From assembly GCF_963877135.1 (NCBI RefSeq), contig NZ_CAWNSW010000143.1, positions 68,188 to 132,187 of the forward strand: a stretch of 64,000 bases of DNA, in the 5' to 3' direction. The position numbers and the translations under genes are program-made. The notes under the pieces were generated by a model that saw only the letters and a list, made by a program, of their open reading frames with translations, did no database searches and was not told the DNA's origin. Positions 33,133 to 43,032 of the stretch are shown one piece after another (within the stretch, counting starts at the first letter, position 1; every line of letters starts with the position of its first letter). This stretch comes from Stenomitos frigidus_A. GTDB lineage: Bacteria > Cyanobacteriota > Cyanobacteriia > Leptolyngbyales > Leptolyngbyaceae.

Positions 33133-33770
33133 TACAACACCCCTTTAGAACTGGGAATTGTATGTGCACGTCTGGGGTCGATTTCGGCTGCCATGCGGAG
33201 CGATCGCGCCAGTGCCTTGAACGTTGCTTCAATAATATGGTGCGAGTTGATGCCATCGAGTTGACGGATGTGGAGCGTCATCTGGGAATGGTTCACGATC
33301 GCCACGAAGAACTCTCGCACCAGTTGCGTATCGTAGGTGCCCACACGCTGAGTCGGAATCTCTAATCCGTAGCTGAGATGCGGACGACCTGAAAAATCGA
33401 GCGCGACTTGAATGAGCGCTTCGTCCAGAGGCGCAATAAAATGACCGAAGCGAACAATGCCTTTGCGATCGCCCAACGCTTTTGCCAAGGCCATTCCCAG
33501 CGTAATGCCCACATCTTCATTGGTGTGATGGTCGTCAATCTCAATGTCACCCGTTGCTTGCACGTTCAGGTCGATCAGTCCATGAGAGGAAATCTGATGC
33601 AGCATGTGATTGAGAAAGGGAATCCCGGTGTTGGCAGTACATTGCCCAGTGCCATCCAGGTTCAGCGTTACCTGCACATCCGTTTCGCCCGTCTTGCGGC
33701 TGACGGTCGCGGTACGGTTAGGAAAAGTCAGGTTTTGAGTCAGGTTTGTAAGACGATCGCTGGTCTGCAT
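33132..33770 (-). CDS. hisB: imidazoleglycerol-phosphate dehydratase
   Basis: 212 aa from ATG 33770; the longer frame to 33854 adds a non-conserved leader. Family hallmarks: RTATVSRKTGETDVQVTLNLDG, GIPFLNHMLHQISSHGLIDL, DIEIDDHHTNEDVGI (manganese-binding His cluster) and a second cluster DGINSHHIIEATFKALARSL. It catalyses the sixth step of histidine synthesis (IGP to imidazole acetol phosphate). Monofunctional, as in other cyanobacteria, and unlinked to other his genes. Confidence 0.97.
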   Translation of the reverse strand: MQTSDRLTNLTQNLTFPNRTATVSRKTGETDVQVTLNLDGTGQCTANTGIPFLNHMLHQISSHGLIDLNVQATGDIEIDDHHTNEDVGITLGMALAKALGDRKGIVRFGHFIAPLDEALIQVALDFSGRPHLSYGLEIPTQRVGTYDTQLVREFFVAIVNHSQMTLHIRQLDGINSHHIIEATFKALARSLRMAAEIDPRRAHTIPSSKGVL

Positions 33771-33931
33771 GAAACTTGCACGCTCAAAGGCAACAGTTTT
33801 ATTATCGGCGATCGCGCGATCGTTCATCCAACAGAGAGCCGATCGCCATAGCAATCCTACTTACACTCCTCGCTTATGACTCTTGACCCCTGCTGCAATT
33901 GAAAGTGACGACAGAGAATCAATCACTGCAA

Positions 33932-35791
33932 TCAAAAGAGTTCAAAGGTGACCGATCGATGCGACAAGTTGGGATTGTAGTACGGATCGCCGTTGAGTTT
34001 GGTGAAATAGCGCTTCCACTTCTGGTTCAACGTTTCCCACTCATTGGGTTGCAGTCCCGCCTTCCGGCTAATCGACTCGTAATGAATTAACTGCACATAC
34101 GGCGTCACCACATTGCGATAGCCAGCCTGATGCACCTTCAAACAAAAGTCCACGTCGTTATAGTTGAGCGGAAAAATTTCGTCCATGCCGCCAACCTGCT
34201 GGAAAATGTCTTGACGAATCATCAGGCAAGCAGCCGTCACTGCCAGATAATTGCGATTCACGAGGTTAGAGCAATAGTAACCGGGATGATCACCATCAAA
34301 ACCGTGGTAAGCGTGACCAGGATTGCCTCCCAGCACCATGACCCCTCCGTGCTGAATTTTGCCATCAGGATAGAGCAGCTTGGCACCGACCGCGCCAATG
34401 TCCTGCTGCTGGGCAAACTCCAGCATCGACTCCAACCAATCCGGCGTGAGGACTTCTGTATCATCGTTTAGCAGCAGCAAAAATTGTCCGTTGGCGTTGG
34501 CGGCACCCTGGTTAATGCGGTGGGCAAAGTTAAACGGCTCTTTGCAACGCACCAAGTGCAGATGAGGCGCCGCCTCACCGTCAAAGACTTGCTTGACGGT
34601 TGCCAGAATGTCGTCTGGAATGTCGTAGCCATCGACTAAGACCACCTCAAAATTGCGGTAGGTACTGCGTTCTTGCAGACTACGCAGACAGTTTTCTAGC
34701 GCCACGATCGGTTGATCTGATGTCATCACAGCCTTGCCAGCACTGGGAATGATGATGCTAATTAACGGTTCACCCAAAAGATGCCGACGAACGCGCCAAA
34801 AGCCGGGTCGTTTAGGGACTGCTTCCACTAAACCGGGATAGCGGCTGCGTGCCAGCATATCTTCTAGCGCTGCACGCGCTGCGGTATACGCCCAGGGTTT
34901 TGCCTGCTCTCCACCCGCTGTCACCGAAGCAGGAATGACTCGCCAGTGATAAAGAATTTTGGGAATGTGATAAATCGATCGGGTCTTTTCAACGACACGT
35001 AGCACCAGATCATAGTCCTGAGCGCCATCGAAGCCTGCGCGAAAACCACCGATCGCGCGGATGAGGCTGGTACGATAGACGCCCAAATGACAGGTGTACA
35101 TACAGGCGTGAAAGTAGTCCGGCGACCAATCGGGCTTGAAGAATGGATCGAGCCGCTTGCCTTTCGTATTTAGTTTGTCTTCATCGCTGTAGATGAAGTC
35201 GGCATCAGGATACTCATTAATGAGCTTGGCATTCTCGAACAGCGCATTGACGGCCAGTTCGTCGTCATGGTCAAGTAGTGCTATATAATCGCCGGTCGCT
35301 AAGGCTAAGGCATCATTGCTGGCAGCCACAATCTGACCATTTTCGGGACGAAAAACGACCTTGATGCGAGGATCAATCTGGCTGTAGTGGCTAAGGATGC
35401 GCTTGATGTGGGGCTTGGGCGAAGCGTCATCGGCAATGCACAGTTCCCAATCGGGATAAATTTGGTTCCGAACGGATTGAATCGCTTTTTCAAGCCAGTT
35501 TGCCTCGACGTTATAAACGGGCATGATGACCGAAAATTTCGGACGTACAGACCACTGCTCGATCGCCCGTTTGGCAGCAAGGATATCGGCTGGAGTCAGA
35601 CGATCGTGAGCCACCCATTTCTGGTAGCTCATGCGCCCGCGGAGCTTCTCCATACTGCGACGATAGAGAAACTGCAGCAGTCCCAGCGTATTGCGTTCGC
35701 GCCAGACCTTGAAGAGCTTGCCAAGCTTTGTGCTAACGAAACCGAGAGGATTAGAGTCGCTCATAACGTGATTGTATCGAAGGTCAGACAT
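33932..35791 (-). CDS. glycosyltransferase with two GT2 domains
   Basis: 619 aa; ATG 35764 is an alternative start. The first GT-A domain (about 75-310) has FSVIMPVYNVEANWLEKAIQSV, LDHDDELA (DXD) and DADFIYSDEDKL. The second (about 340-575) has ISIIIPSAGKA, LLLNDDTEVLTPDWLE (DXD-like), VGAKLLYPDGKIQHGGVM and YNDVDFCLKVHQAGYRNV. Such tandem GT2 proteins build the glycan chains of O-antigen, exopolysaccharide or glycoproteins. No signal peptide. No polymerase or transporter gene is adjacent, so the target glycan is unknown. Confidence 0.9.
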   Translation of the reverse strand: MSDLRYNHVMSDSNPLGFVSTKLGKLFKVWRERNTLGLLQFLYRRSMEKLRGRMSYQKWVAHDRLTPADILAAKRAIEQWSVRPKFSVIMPVYNVEANWLEKAIQSVRNQIYPDWELCIADDASPKPHIKRILSHYSQIDPRIKVVFRPENGQIVAASNDALALATGDYIALLDHDDELAVNALFENAKLINEYPDADFIYSDEDKLNTKGKRLDPFFKPDWSPDYFHACMYTCHLGVYRTSLIRAIGGFRAGFDGAQDYDLVLRVVEKTRSIYHIPKILYHWRVIPASVTAGGEQAKPWAYTAARAALEDMLARSRYPGLVEAVPKRPGFWRVRRHLLGEPLISIIIPSAGKAVMTSDQPIVALENCLRSLQERSTYRNFEVVLVDGYDIPDDILATVKQVFDGEAAPHLHLVRCKEPFNFAHRINQGAANANGQFLLLLNDDTEVLTPDWLESMLEFAQQQDIGAVGAKLLYPDGKIQHGGVMVLGGNPGHAYHGFDGDHPGYYCSNLVNRNYLAVTAACLMIRQDIFQQVGGMDEIFPLNYNDVDFCLKVHQAGYRNVVTPYVQLIHYESISRKAGLQPNEWETLNQKWKRYFTKLNGDPYYNPNLSHRSVTFELF

Positions 35792-35898
35792 CTAGGACGA
35801 GACGCTTCCCAACCCTATCTGCTAATTCCATCAGTGACAAGCGCTTTTTAGGGACGTTACATGTCTCGCCCTACAGAATGTCACGCCCTAGAGAAGGC

Positions 35899-36156
35899 CT
35901 AAAGATCCGATGGGGAATCAGGCGCAACGATTTCGCCTTCACCCAGACTCAACATTCGCTGCTGATCGGTAATGAGGTCGCTAAGTTCGTGAAATTCAAC
36001 GCCCATCGACTCGCAGGCCTGCTGCACCGACTGTTTGAACGTGTTGAGATCGGCACCATAGCCGCAAAGCTCAGCCGCTGTTTCCGCTCCCTGCTTCGCG
36101 TTGGCTCTAGCACAATCGACTAACTCTAACCCTTTTAGCGGTTTGGTTGCTGCCAT
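35899..36156 (-). CDS. conserved hypothetical protein
   Basis: 85 aa, acidic: MAATKPLKGLELVDCARANAKQGAETAAELCGYGADLNTFKQSVQQACESMGVEFHELSDLITDQQRM. The mostly helical pattern with two conserved-looking cysteines (LVDCARA, AELCGYG) resembles a small family seen in cyanobacterial genomes. No known role, no membrane segment. Confidence 0.65.
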   Translation of the reverse strand: MAATKPLKGLELVDCARANAKQGAETAAELCGYGADLNTFKQSVQQACESMGVEFHELSDLITDQQRMLSLGEGEIVAPDSPSDL

Positions 36157-36410
36157 GTTTGTTTAGATAATGCGGTCTCTGTCTATGTGTAACGAACTGG
36201 CACGCATTCCCAATCCATCGCTGGACAGATTCAGGCTTCTGATTACCAGTAGAATCCCTCATACACCAACACCGTTTTAGCCGTCAGCTATCAGCCGTCA
36301 GCTATTACAACCGTTTTCTCTGAATAAGCCACAGATTGTAGACACTGCCCACAGATCTTGCAGCGAGGTGCTTTGAAAAATTGTGTGCACTGCCCACCCT
36401 TTTCCGTCAA

Positions 36411-36493
36411 CTCAAAACTCAAAACTCAAAACTCAAAACTCAAAACTCAAAACTCAAAACTTTTAACCCCTGCCCCTCACCCCTCACCCCTCA
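36411..36493. repeat. heptameric tandem repeats: seven CTCAAAA then three CCCCTCA
   Basis: CTCAAAA is repeated exactly seven times (36411-36459), followed after 13 bases by CCCCTCA three times (36473-36493). Heptameric short tandem repeats are a cyanobacterial hallmark. The surrounding 340 bases (36157-36498) hold no gene; just downstream is the stop codon of the amidohydrolase. Confidence 0.95.
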
Positions 36494-36498
36494 CCTTT

Positions 36499-37680
36499 CT
36501 ACGGTGAAGACTGCCAGTATTGGTAGGCAGCATAGGCAAGTGTTGTCACACCAGCCACGATCGCCGTTTCATCGACCTCAAACTGCGGGTGATGGAGGGG
36601 ATAGTTGTGTCTATCTGTAAAACCAACGCCGAGACGAAACATACTGCCGGGAGCATGTTGCAAATAGACTGCAAAGTCTTCTGCACCGAGAGACGGTTCG
36701 TGAATAATCTGAATGCTCTGTGAACCCAAGGTTGCTTCAGCCGACGCTTCCAGGAGTTGGGTCAGCACCAGATCATTTTGCACCGAAGGCGTACCACGTC
36801 GATAGTTGAGCTTGTACGTAGCTCCATAGGTCTGACAAAGATGCGCCACAATCTGTTCAATCCAGGCGGGCAGGGCAGCGCTCGTTTCGGGGTGGAGCGA
36901 TCGCACGGTTCCCAAAAGATGCACCTGATCGGCAATGACGTTCGGTGCACGGCCACCGTTGATTTGCCCGATCGTCAGCACAACCGGATGCAGTGGATTT
37001 TGCGTACGACTAATCGCCTGCTGCAGCGTTGTAATCACCTGAGAGGCAATCCAAATGGCATCGATCGCCTCATGCGGTCGTGCTCCGTGACCCGACTCTC
37101 CCAAAATAGTAATTTCCAGATCATCAGCAGCGGCAGTGAGCGCACCATAGCGAATCCCGACAACTCCTGCAGGAATGGATGGCAGCACATGCAGCGACAA
37201 GATACCAGTCACCGCATCCATGACACCGTCTTGAACCATCCAGACAGCGCCTTGAGCAATTTCTTCTGCGGGTTGGAATAGGAAGCGAACGGCTCCCGGT
37301 AGGGCTTGCCCCAGTTGCGCGAGCACCATCGCTGTTCCTAAACCAACCGTCGTATGCACATCGTGACCGCAGGCATGCATCACTCCAGGTTGTCGCGACG
37401 CGAATGCTAATTCGGTATGCTCACGAATGGGTAAGGCATCCATATCAGTGCGGATTGCCAGTAGTCGAGTCTCAGCCCCTTGACCCGCTAGTTCGCCGAC
37501 CACACCCACTTTGCCCACCCCTTCTTTCACCTGCAGCCCACAGGATGAGAGCACTCCTGCGACGTATGCGGCTGTTTGGTGTTCTTGCCCACTGAGTTCA
37601 GGATGGCTATGCAGGTGACGCCGAATTTTAATCAGCCGTGGAGCGAGGCTTTCGGCAAGAGCTTTGATTTGGGCAAGCAT
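36499..37680 (-). CDS. M20-family amidohydrolase (N-acyl-amino acid hydrolase type)
   Basis: 393 aa. Signatures of the M20D family: RRHLHSHPELSGQEHQTAAYV, the metal-site IRTDMDALPI and MHACGHDVHTT, FLFQPAEEIAQGA with catalytic Glu, then ESGHGARPHEAIDAI, GGRAPNVIADQVHLLGTVR, and late EPSLGAEDFAVYL. By family it removes acyl groups from N-acyl amino acids, hippurate or indole-3-acetyl conjugates in the cytosol using two metals. The exact substrate is unknown. Confidence 0.93.
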   Translation of the reverse strand: MLAQIKALAESLAPRLIKIRRHLHSHPELSGQEHQTAAYVAGVLSSCGLQVKEGVGKVGVVGELAGQGAETRLLAIRTDMDALPIREHTELAFASRQPGVMHACGHDVHTTVGLGTAMVLAQLGQALPGAVRFLFQPAEEIAQGAVWMVQDGVMDAVTGILSLHVLPSIPAGVVGIRYGALTAAADDLEITILGESGHGARPHEAIDAIWIASQVITTLQQAISRTQNPLHPVVLTIGQINGGRAPNVIADQVHLLGTVRSLHPETSAALPAWIEQIVAHLCQTYGATYKLNYRRGTPSVQNDLVLTQLLEASAEATLGSQSIQIIHEPSLGAEDFAVYLQHAPGSMFRLGVGFTDRHNYPLHHPQFEVDETAIVAGVTTLAYAAYQYWQSSP

Positions 37681-37795
37681 GAATCCATTGTGTTAGGCGT
37701 TACCTCTATGATACGGATTGTTACAAAGTTCTGAACGTTGAACAGTGTCATAGCCAACCCCCTGTTGCTTGCTCCGTATGTAGCGACTTGCCGTT

Positions 37796-37960
37796 TTAGT
37801 TAGCCGAATTGATGCCGTTGGCATTGGGCAAGATTGCACGAATGCGAGGACTATGCCGCTTTTTTCTGCCGCACGGAATGGTCTGCAAGGCCTGAAAGAT
37901 GTCTTGATCTGAATTTAGGATGCTGGGACTTAAGCGGTTATTGGTGTTTTGAGTGATCAT
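37796..37960 (-). CDS. possible small protein of 54 aa
   Basis: ATG 37960 has AGGGA 9 nt upstream. The product has a polar N-terminal half (MITQNTNNRLSPSILNSDQDIF) and a basic C-terminal half (CGRKKRHSPRIRAILPNANG) with one cysteine. No family recognised. It could be a genuine small or regulatory peptide, or chance. It stands alone between the amidohydrolase and the 21-bp array. Confidence 0.3.
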   Translation of the reverse strand: MITQNTNNRLSPSILNSDQDIFQALQTIPCGRKKRHSPRIRAILPNANGINSAN

Positions 37961-38109
37961 GGTTCGATTCCCTGACGATTGAGCTGGACAAGGTGAGGAC
38001 GCCCAATCGCAGCTCAAGATAAATGAACGAGTGGCTATCTTTAGAGACTCTTTAACCAGAAGCCGCAAATAGAGGTATAGAGAGACGCAGAGTTTACCAT
38101 TACTTCATA

Positions 38110-38475
38110 TCGACGGGTCAATTCTTTCTCTTGACGAGTCGATTCGGTTTCTCGATGGGTCAATTCGGTTTCTCAATGGGCCAATTCGTTTCCTTAAGGA
38201 GCCAATCTGTTCTCTCGATGAGTCAATTCGCTTTCTCGATTGCTCGATTCGTTTTCTTGAGGGGGCGATCGCCCGCAACGAAGCACTGATCGCTCGCCAC
38301 GAAGCACCGATCGTCCGCCACGAAGCACCGATCGTCCGCCACGAAGCACCGATCGTCCGCCACGAAGCACCGATCGCTCGCAACGGAGAACTGATCGTTT
38401 GCCACGAAGCACCGATCGCCAGCAACGGAGAACTGATCGCCCACAACGGAGAACTGATCGCCCACAACGGAGAAC
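38110..38475. repeat. two adjoining 21-bp repeat families, 17 units
   Basis: Family A has seven units (38110-38256; plus-strand words such as TCGATGGGTCAATTCGGTTT). Nine bases separate it from family B, ten units (38266-38475) with core CGATCGxxCGCCACGAAGCA. Three units (38308-38370) are identical. All units are exactly 21 bp, with no indels. Family B runs into the 3' end of the TIR-CHAT gene, whose stop codon lies in a partial unit. Several frames remain open on the minus strand and read as heptapeptides (DRCFVAD). Confidence 0.92.
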
Positions 38476-38485
38476 TGATCGCCCG

Positions 38486-41400
38486 CTACGCCCCCAACCG
38501 CTGGAGCAGGAAGAGAATCTCTGCCGCATCATCGTAATCAAGGGCAGGATCCTCTGCCAGCAACGGGTCGCGGGAGCCGTTGAGGATAGCGATCACCGCT
38601 GGTATCAACTGTTTGAGATAGTTCGGTGTATTCGGATCATTGATCAGTTGCTCAAACAACACCTGGACTTGATCAGATTGCTGCTGCGCCAGCAGACCCA
38701 GAACCTGATCCACCAGTTTGCCACCGTTATACTGCGCGTACCCCCCCTGCTGCCGATAGGCGAGGTAGGCATCCCGCGCCTGCTGCCGGGCGGTCTGGGC
38801 GGCGGCGGCGTTGCCCGTGGCGGCTTCGATCTGGTGCAGAATGGCGAAGGATTTCCAGATTTCAGCCCACCCAAGCTCGATCGCCCGCCGGATTTCGACC
38901 CGTGCGTCCTCGTAGCGCTTGAGCCGATGCAGCGTATCAGCAATGTTGTTGCGCACTACCCCTTCATGCCGCAGGTCTTCCAGCACCACGTAAATATCAG
39001 CAGCCTGGCGGTAAAAAGTGACAGCGTCTTCCAAACGACTCAAGAGCCTGTAAAGATTCCCCAACTGAGTCAAACTACTCGCCTGCCCCGACCGATCGCC
39101 CCGCTGCGTCTTGATCTCCAGGGACTGGCGGTAGGCAGCTTCCGCCGCGTCGTACTGCCCCGAATCCTGATGCACCATGCCGATCTGGTGCCAGGCGGTC
39201 GCGACTAATTGGGGTTCCTGCTGCTGTTCAAACAGGGTGCGGGCGGCTTCATACCCCGTGATAGCCTCGGCATACCGCCCCTGCATTCTCCGCACCGTGG
39301 ACAGTTGAATTTTGCCCACCGCCACTCCCCGGACATCCCCCAGCTTTTCACCCCGTTTAATGCGTTCCTCATACTTCCCAGCCGCCGCCTCCAGCCGCCC
39401 CAGCGCCGTCAGGCAATCCGCCTGTGCCGCCAGGGTCACGGATGCCATGCGGCCTCCCCGTTCACCCAGCGCCTCAAACTGCTGCTGGGCTGCCGTAAAC
39501 TGCTCCAGTGCCGCCGCCGCCTGTCCGCCCCTTTCCAGCATTCGACCCAGCCAGAAGTGCGCTCCAGCCAGATCGTAATCTGCCCCCGGGTAGGCGGTGG
39601 GGCCTGCCGCCTGGGCGGTTGCCAGCAGGGCCTGGGCTTTGTCATAGGCGGGCTGCAACTGCCCCTGGTCCAGCAAGCGCTCAATCTGCAACCGCTCATG
39701 CTCAAACCGGGCGGTGCCCCAGGCGGGAATGGCGGCCGCTGCTCGCTCCCGCAGCGCCACCGCCCGCACCAGTGCCGCGGGGCGGTTCAGGGTCGCCAGC
39801 AGTTGCTCAATGCTGCCAGCGGTATTGGCGGTCTGTTCCGCCGTCGTCGGGTCTGCCGCCAGCCGCTGCCCCAGCCAGTCCAGCAGAGCCAGCAGGTTGG
39901 GCAGTTCCAGCAGGGTCAATCGGAAAGCCAGTCGGCTGTCCTGAGACCGTTGCTGGTAGAGAAACGCGACCAGTTGTGCCATCGCCGTTGCCCAGGTATC
40001 GGTCAATGCCGCTACCTGCTCCGGCGGTTGGACCCGGCTCAGGTAGGCGGGCAATGCCGGGTCCAGCCTGAGGTAGCTGTATTCCTGTGCTTCTGCCATG
40101 CCTACGTCAATTAGACGTTGAGCGACTGCTTCAGCGCTGTCCATTTCCAGTCCCATGACTTCACTTAAAACAAACAGATGAGCCCCACCGTGCACCACCG
40201 CCAGTCGGTTCACCCGCTCTCGCACGTCATCAGGCAACCGCCGCAGGGACAGTTCCAAACTGGCATAAAGGGAGTTTTCCCGGTCTCCGGGGTGCTGACG
40301 CTCCAGCCCTGCCATCATCTGGGCCAGGTTTTGCGTCGTGGCCCGCACGCCGTGGGCGACTTCTCGGGCGAGCAGCACCAGGGCACGGGGGTGGCAGTTG
40401 ACGGTTTGCACCAGTTCGCTGATCTCTTCTGGGGTGGTGGCGTTGTCGGTAGTGGGGGGTGTCCAGTTTTGCTGTGCCATCACCTGCTGCACCAGTTGAA
40501 TGGCTTCCTGTTCGCTCAGCCGTCCTAGTGCCACGGTGTTCTTCTCGCCCGCAAAGGGCTGGGGCAGGCGTTCCCGGCTGGTAAACAGCAGCCGACAGCG
40601 CCGATCCGCCGCCCGCAACCGCTGACAGAGCGCCAGCAACTGGGTGACATCGGCAACCCCCGCCGGGTTGTTGCCCGCAGCATCCGGCAGCACACTTTCC
40701 AGGTTATCCAGCAAAATTACCGTCGGGAACTCCTGCAGCGCCCGCTCCACGGGCTGGAGGGCTTTATCCCAGTCGTTGCCATAGCTCGCCACCGTGTAGT
40801 TGGGCACTAACTGGCGACCGATCGCATCCAGTACCCCCTGCACATCCTGCACATTCTGGGGCTCCACACTGACAAAGGCCGATCGTTGAAACCTGCCCGA
40901 CCGGACCAGCCAGCGCACCAGCTCCACCGCCAGCGCCGTTTTGCCCATGCCGCCACTGCCCCGAATCACCGCATACGTCTCCTGCTCCAGCAGCCGCTCC
41001 AGGTGCAGCAGGGTGCGACTGCGCCCAGTGAAGGAGTGGTCTGGGGGGTCGGGCAGGCGGCCCAGCATCACCTGTCGCCGATCGGCATCCAGACGAGCAG
41101 CAGCTTCCCCCGGCAACACGGTAAACAGTTGCGGGTCGTCCTTCTCCTGGTACAGCACGGGCACAAACCAGTCCTGCAACTGCAAATCGCCAGCACCTAT
41201 CACCGGGAACCGATAGGCGTCGCCATAGAGGGCTGCCTGCCCGGCCAGCATGGCATCCCCCACCCGCTTGCCCTCAGCCAGTCGGGTATAAAACGCCTCC
41301 ACAAACCGCCGCGCCGTTTCCACCAGCACCGAGTGGCTCATCGCCACCACCGACCCCACCCCTTCCTCCAGCAGCCGTGCCGCCACCGATGCCTGGGGGT

Positions 41401-42838
41401 CGTCCTTAGCCTGGGCAGTCTGGCAGGCATCCAGAACCACCAGCGGCACCCCATACTCCCGTAGTTCCGTGGCCAGCTCGTTGGCATAGACCCGTTGCAG
41501 CAATCGTTGGCCCAGCTTCCGGCTGTCGCGCGGGTCTTCAAAGCAGAGCGCCCCCAACCCCACCCGGCGGTCATACACCCCGTGCCCGTCAAAATGGACG
41601 ATTTCGTAGGGGTCGTTCGCGTCTCGGGCGCGTTGCAGCGCCGCCTTCATGGCGGTAAAGGTGGGCGGCTGCAGGATATCGACCTTGACCAGGCTCTCCC
41701 CCAGGTTCTCCACCGCCTGCACCAGGGGCAGGGCACTGCTCCGGTGATCCAGATAGCCCACGGGGTTGCCCTGTTCATCCACCTCCGGGCGGGGGCTGAC
41801 CAGCAACACCCGAATCGGCAACGCTGTCTTTAGCGTCGTCGTGGACTTGCGGTTGGGCAACCGCCGCCGCACCCGCACCGCTCTCGCCCCCTGGGACAGG
41901 TAGCCCGTGCCGTCATGCAAGATCTCCCAGGGCAAGGAGAGCAGGTCGCTGGCTGCTTCCCGAAACCGCGCCGCCTCGTCTTCTGGAGTGCCTTCCATCG
42001 GTGACCCATCCACCTGCACCGAAAACCGACGGCTCCCCGTTGCCCGCCGCCACGCTTCCAGCGCCTCCCGTGCCGAATCGGCACTGACTGCCGCCCGGTA
42101 GAGCGCTTGCCCCCACTGCGGCAGGGACTGTTCGGTCTTAATCGCCCGATCCTTAAAGACTCCAGTCGGCCACTGGTAATAGCGCTCGATATACCAGCGA
42201 ATGTCTCCCAGTTCTACCGCACCCAGCGGTGCCGTGAAGCGATAGCGCCGACTGGTAATGGCGCGGCTGTTATCTGCCGGAATATAGGTCAGTTCAGCGG
42301 TGGCCGTGGCCCGGCGCACGCCATCCTGCTCGGTCATCTGGGGGTCGGTGAAGGCTAACAGCAGTTCTTCCACCGGCTCCACCAGAATCGGACTTCCCGC
42401 CACCCAATCATGGTTGGGTAACTGCTCGCCCAGAGCCGCAAAGATGTCCGGCATTGCCTCATCCAGCCCATTCGGCCCGTCCTTCACCCGAATATGCAGC
42501 GGCTCTCCAGGAAAAAAGGGCTTGAGCAGTCCCAGTGGCACTCCCGGCAGCACCACGGAAATCACCTTATAGCCATCGGTGCGGTGCTTTGCCGTTTCCT
42601 GAGCCAGCGTCAACTCCCACTGCACCCAGTCTGAACTGAGGGCGTCGATACTGATCAGCACCAGAAAGTGGCGGGCTGTGCGGATGCTGGCGGCGATACG
42701 ATCGCCCAGATCATCACCGCCGCCCAACTCGCGAGAATCGACCCAGGGCAGTTGACCGTGGAGTTCCAGCAGCTGACGCAACCGTGTGACCGCAGCGTAG
42801 TCGTTGGTGGAGTGCGACAGGAAGATGGGCGACGGCAT
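38486..42838 (-). CDS. TIR-CHAT-NB-ARC-TPR protein
   Basis: 1450 aa. The TIR domain (1-125) has IFLSHSTND and the putative NAD-cleaving Glu75 in WVQWE. The CHAT caspase-like protease (about 300-560) keeps its dyad: His419 in VHFDGHG and Cys472 in VVLDACQTA. An NB-ARC ATPase follows, with Walker A RGSGGMGKTA (626-635) and Walker B TVILLDNLE. The C-terminal third is TPR repeats (ITGYEAARTLFEQQ, AEAAYRQSLEIKTQRGD, AVTFYRQAADIY). AGAGGAAAC precedes the ATG. Two catalytic effectors on one STAND switch suggest a self-killing or immune signalling protein; the ligand and protease target are unknown. The gene is GC-rich compared with the 26-29 kb NACHT gene. Confidence 0.95.
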   Translation of the reverse strand: MPSPIFLSHSTNDYAAVTRLRQLLELHGQLPWVDSRELGGGDDLGDRIAASIRTARHFLVLISIDALSSDWVQWELTLAQETAKHRTDGYKVISVVLPGVPLGLLKPFFPGEPLHIRVKDGPNGLDEAMPDIFAALGEQLPNHDWVAGSPILVEPVEELLLAFTDPQMTEQDGVRRATATAELTYIPADNSRAITSRRYRFTAPLGAVELGDIRWYIERYYQWPTGVFKDRAIKTEQSLPQWGQALYRAAVSADSAREALEAWRRATGSRRFSVQVDGSPMEGTPEDEAARFREAASDLLSLPWEILHDGTGYLSQGARAVRVRRRLPNRKSTTTLKTALPIRVLLVSPRPEVDEQGNPVGYLDHRSSALPLVQAVENLGESLVKVDILQPPTFTAMKAALQRARDANDPYEIVHFDGHGVYDRRVGLGALCFEDPRDSRKLGQRLLQRVYANELATELREYGVPLVVLDACQTAQAKDDPQASVAARLLEEGVGSVVAMSHSVLVETARRFVEAFYTRLAEGKRVGDAMLAGQAALYGDAYRFPVIGAGDLQLQDWFVPVLYQEKDDPQLFTVLPGEAAARLDADRRQVMLGRLPDPPDHSFTGRSRTLLHLERLLEQETYAVIRGSGGMGKTALAVELVRWLVRSGRFQRSAFVSVEPQNVQDVQGVLDAIGRQLVPNYTVASYGNDWDKALQPVERALQEFPTVILLDNLESVLPDAAGNNPAGVADVTQLLALCQRLRAADRRCRLLFTSRERLPQPFAGEKNTVALGRLSEQEAIQLVQQVMAQQNWTPPTTDNATTPEEISELVQTVNCHPRALVLLAREVAHGVRATTQNLAQMMAGLERQHPGDRENSLYASLELSLRRLPDDVRERVNRLAVVHGGAHLFVLSEVMGLEMDSAEAVAQRLIDVGMAEAQEYSYLRLDPALPAYLSRVQPPEQVAALTDTWATAMAQLVAFLYQQRSQDSRLAFRLTLLELPNLLALLDWLGQRLAADPTTAEQTANTAGSIEQLLATLNRPAALVRAVALRERAAAAIPAWGTARFEHERLQIERLLDQGQLQPAYDKAQALLATAQAAGPTAYPGADYDLAGAHFWLGRMLERGGQAAAALEQFTAAQQQFEALGERGGRMASVTLAAQADCLTALGRLEAAAGKYEERIKRGEKLGDVRGVAVGKIQLSTVRRMQGRYAEAITGYEAARTLFEQQQEPQLVATAWHQIGMVHQDSGQYDAAEAAYRQSLEIKTQRGDRSGQASSLTQLGNLYRLLSRLEDAVTFYRQAADIYVVLEDLRHEGVVRNNIADTLHRLKRYEDARVEIRRAIELGWAEIWKSFAILHQIEAATGNAAAAQTARQQARDAYLAYRQQGGYAQYNGGKLVDQVLGLLAQQQSDQVQVLFEQLINDPNTPNYLKQLIPAVIAILNGSRDPLLAEDPALDYDDAAEILFLLQRLGA

Positions 42839-43032
42839 CGGCTGTTTCCTCTAGCTGATATTAATAGCCTACACACGCATTCACCAGATTCGGGAAAGCT
42901 TCTTCTGCCAGTTTGGAGTTTGATGCCATCCACAAGGCATGCCCATTCAGAGCAATGAGCTGGACGATATGGGATACCTAACGCAGAGTAGAGCGCGCGT
43001 CATCCTAGCGCAGCCGCGATCGCCCAGTATCC

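Noticed and set aside
38110..38475. CRISPR array
   Set aside because: Units are contiguous 21-bp repeats with no spacers and no cas genes nearby.
38194..38541. Overlapping minus-strand frames rich in GRSVLRC or DRCFVAD heptads
   Set aside because: Several frames are open at once because of the repeat; none has an initiation signal.
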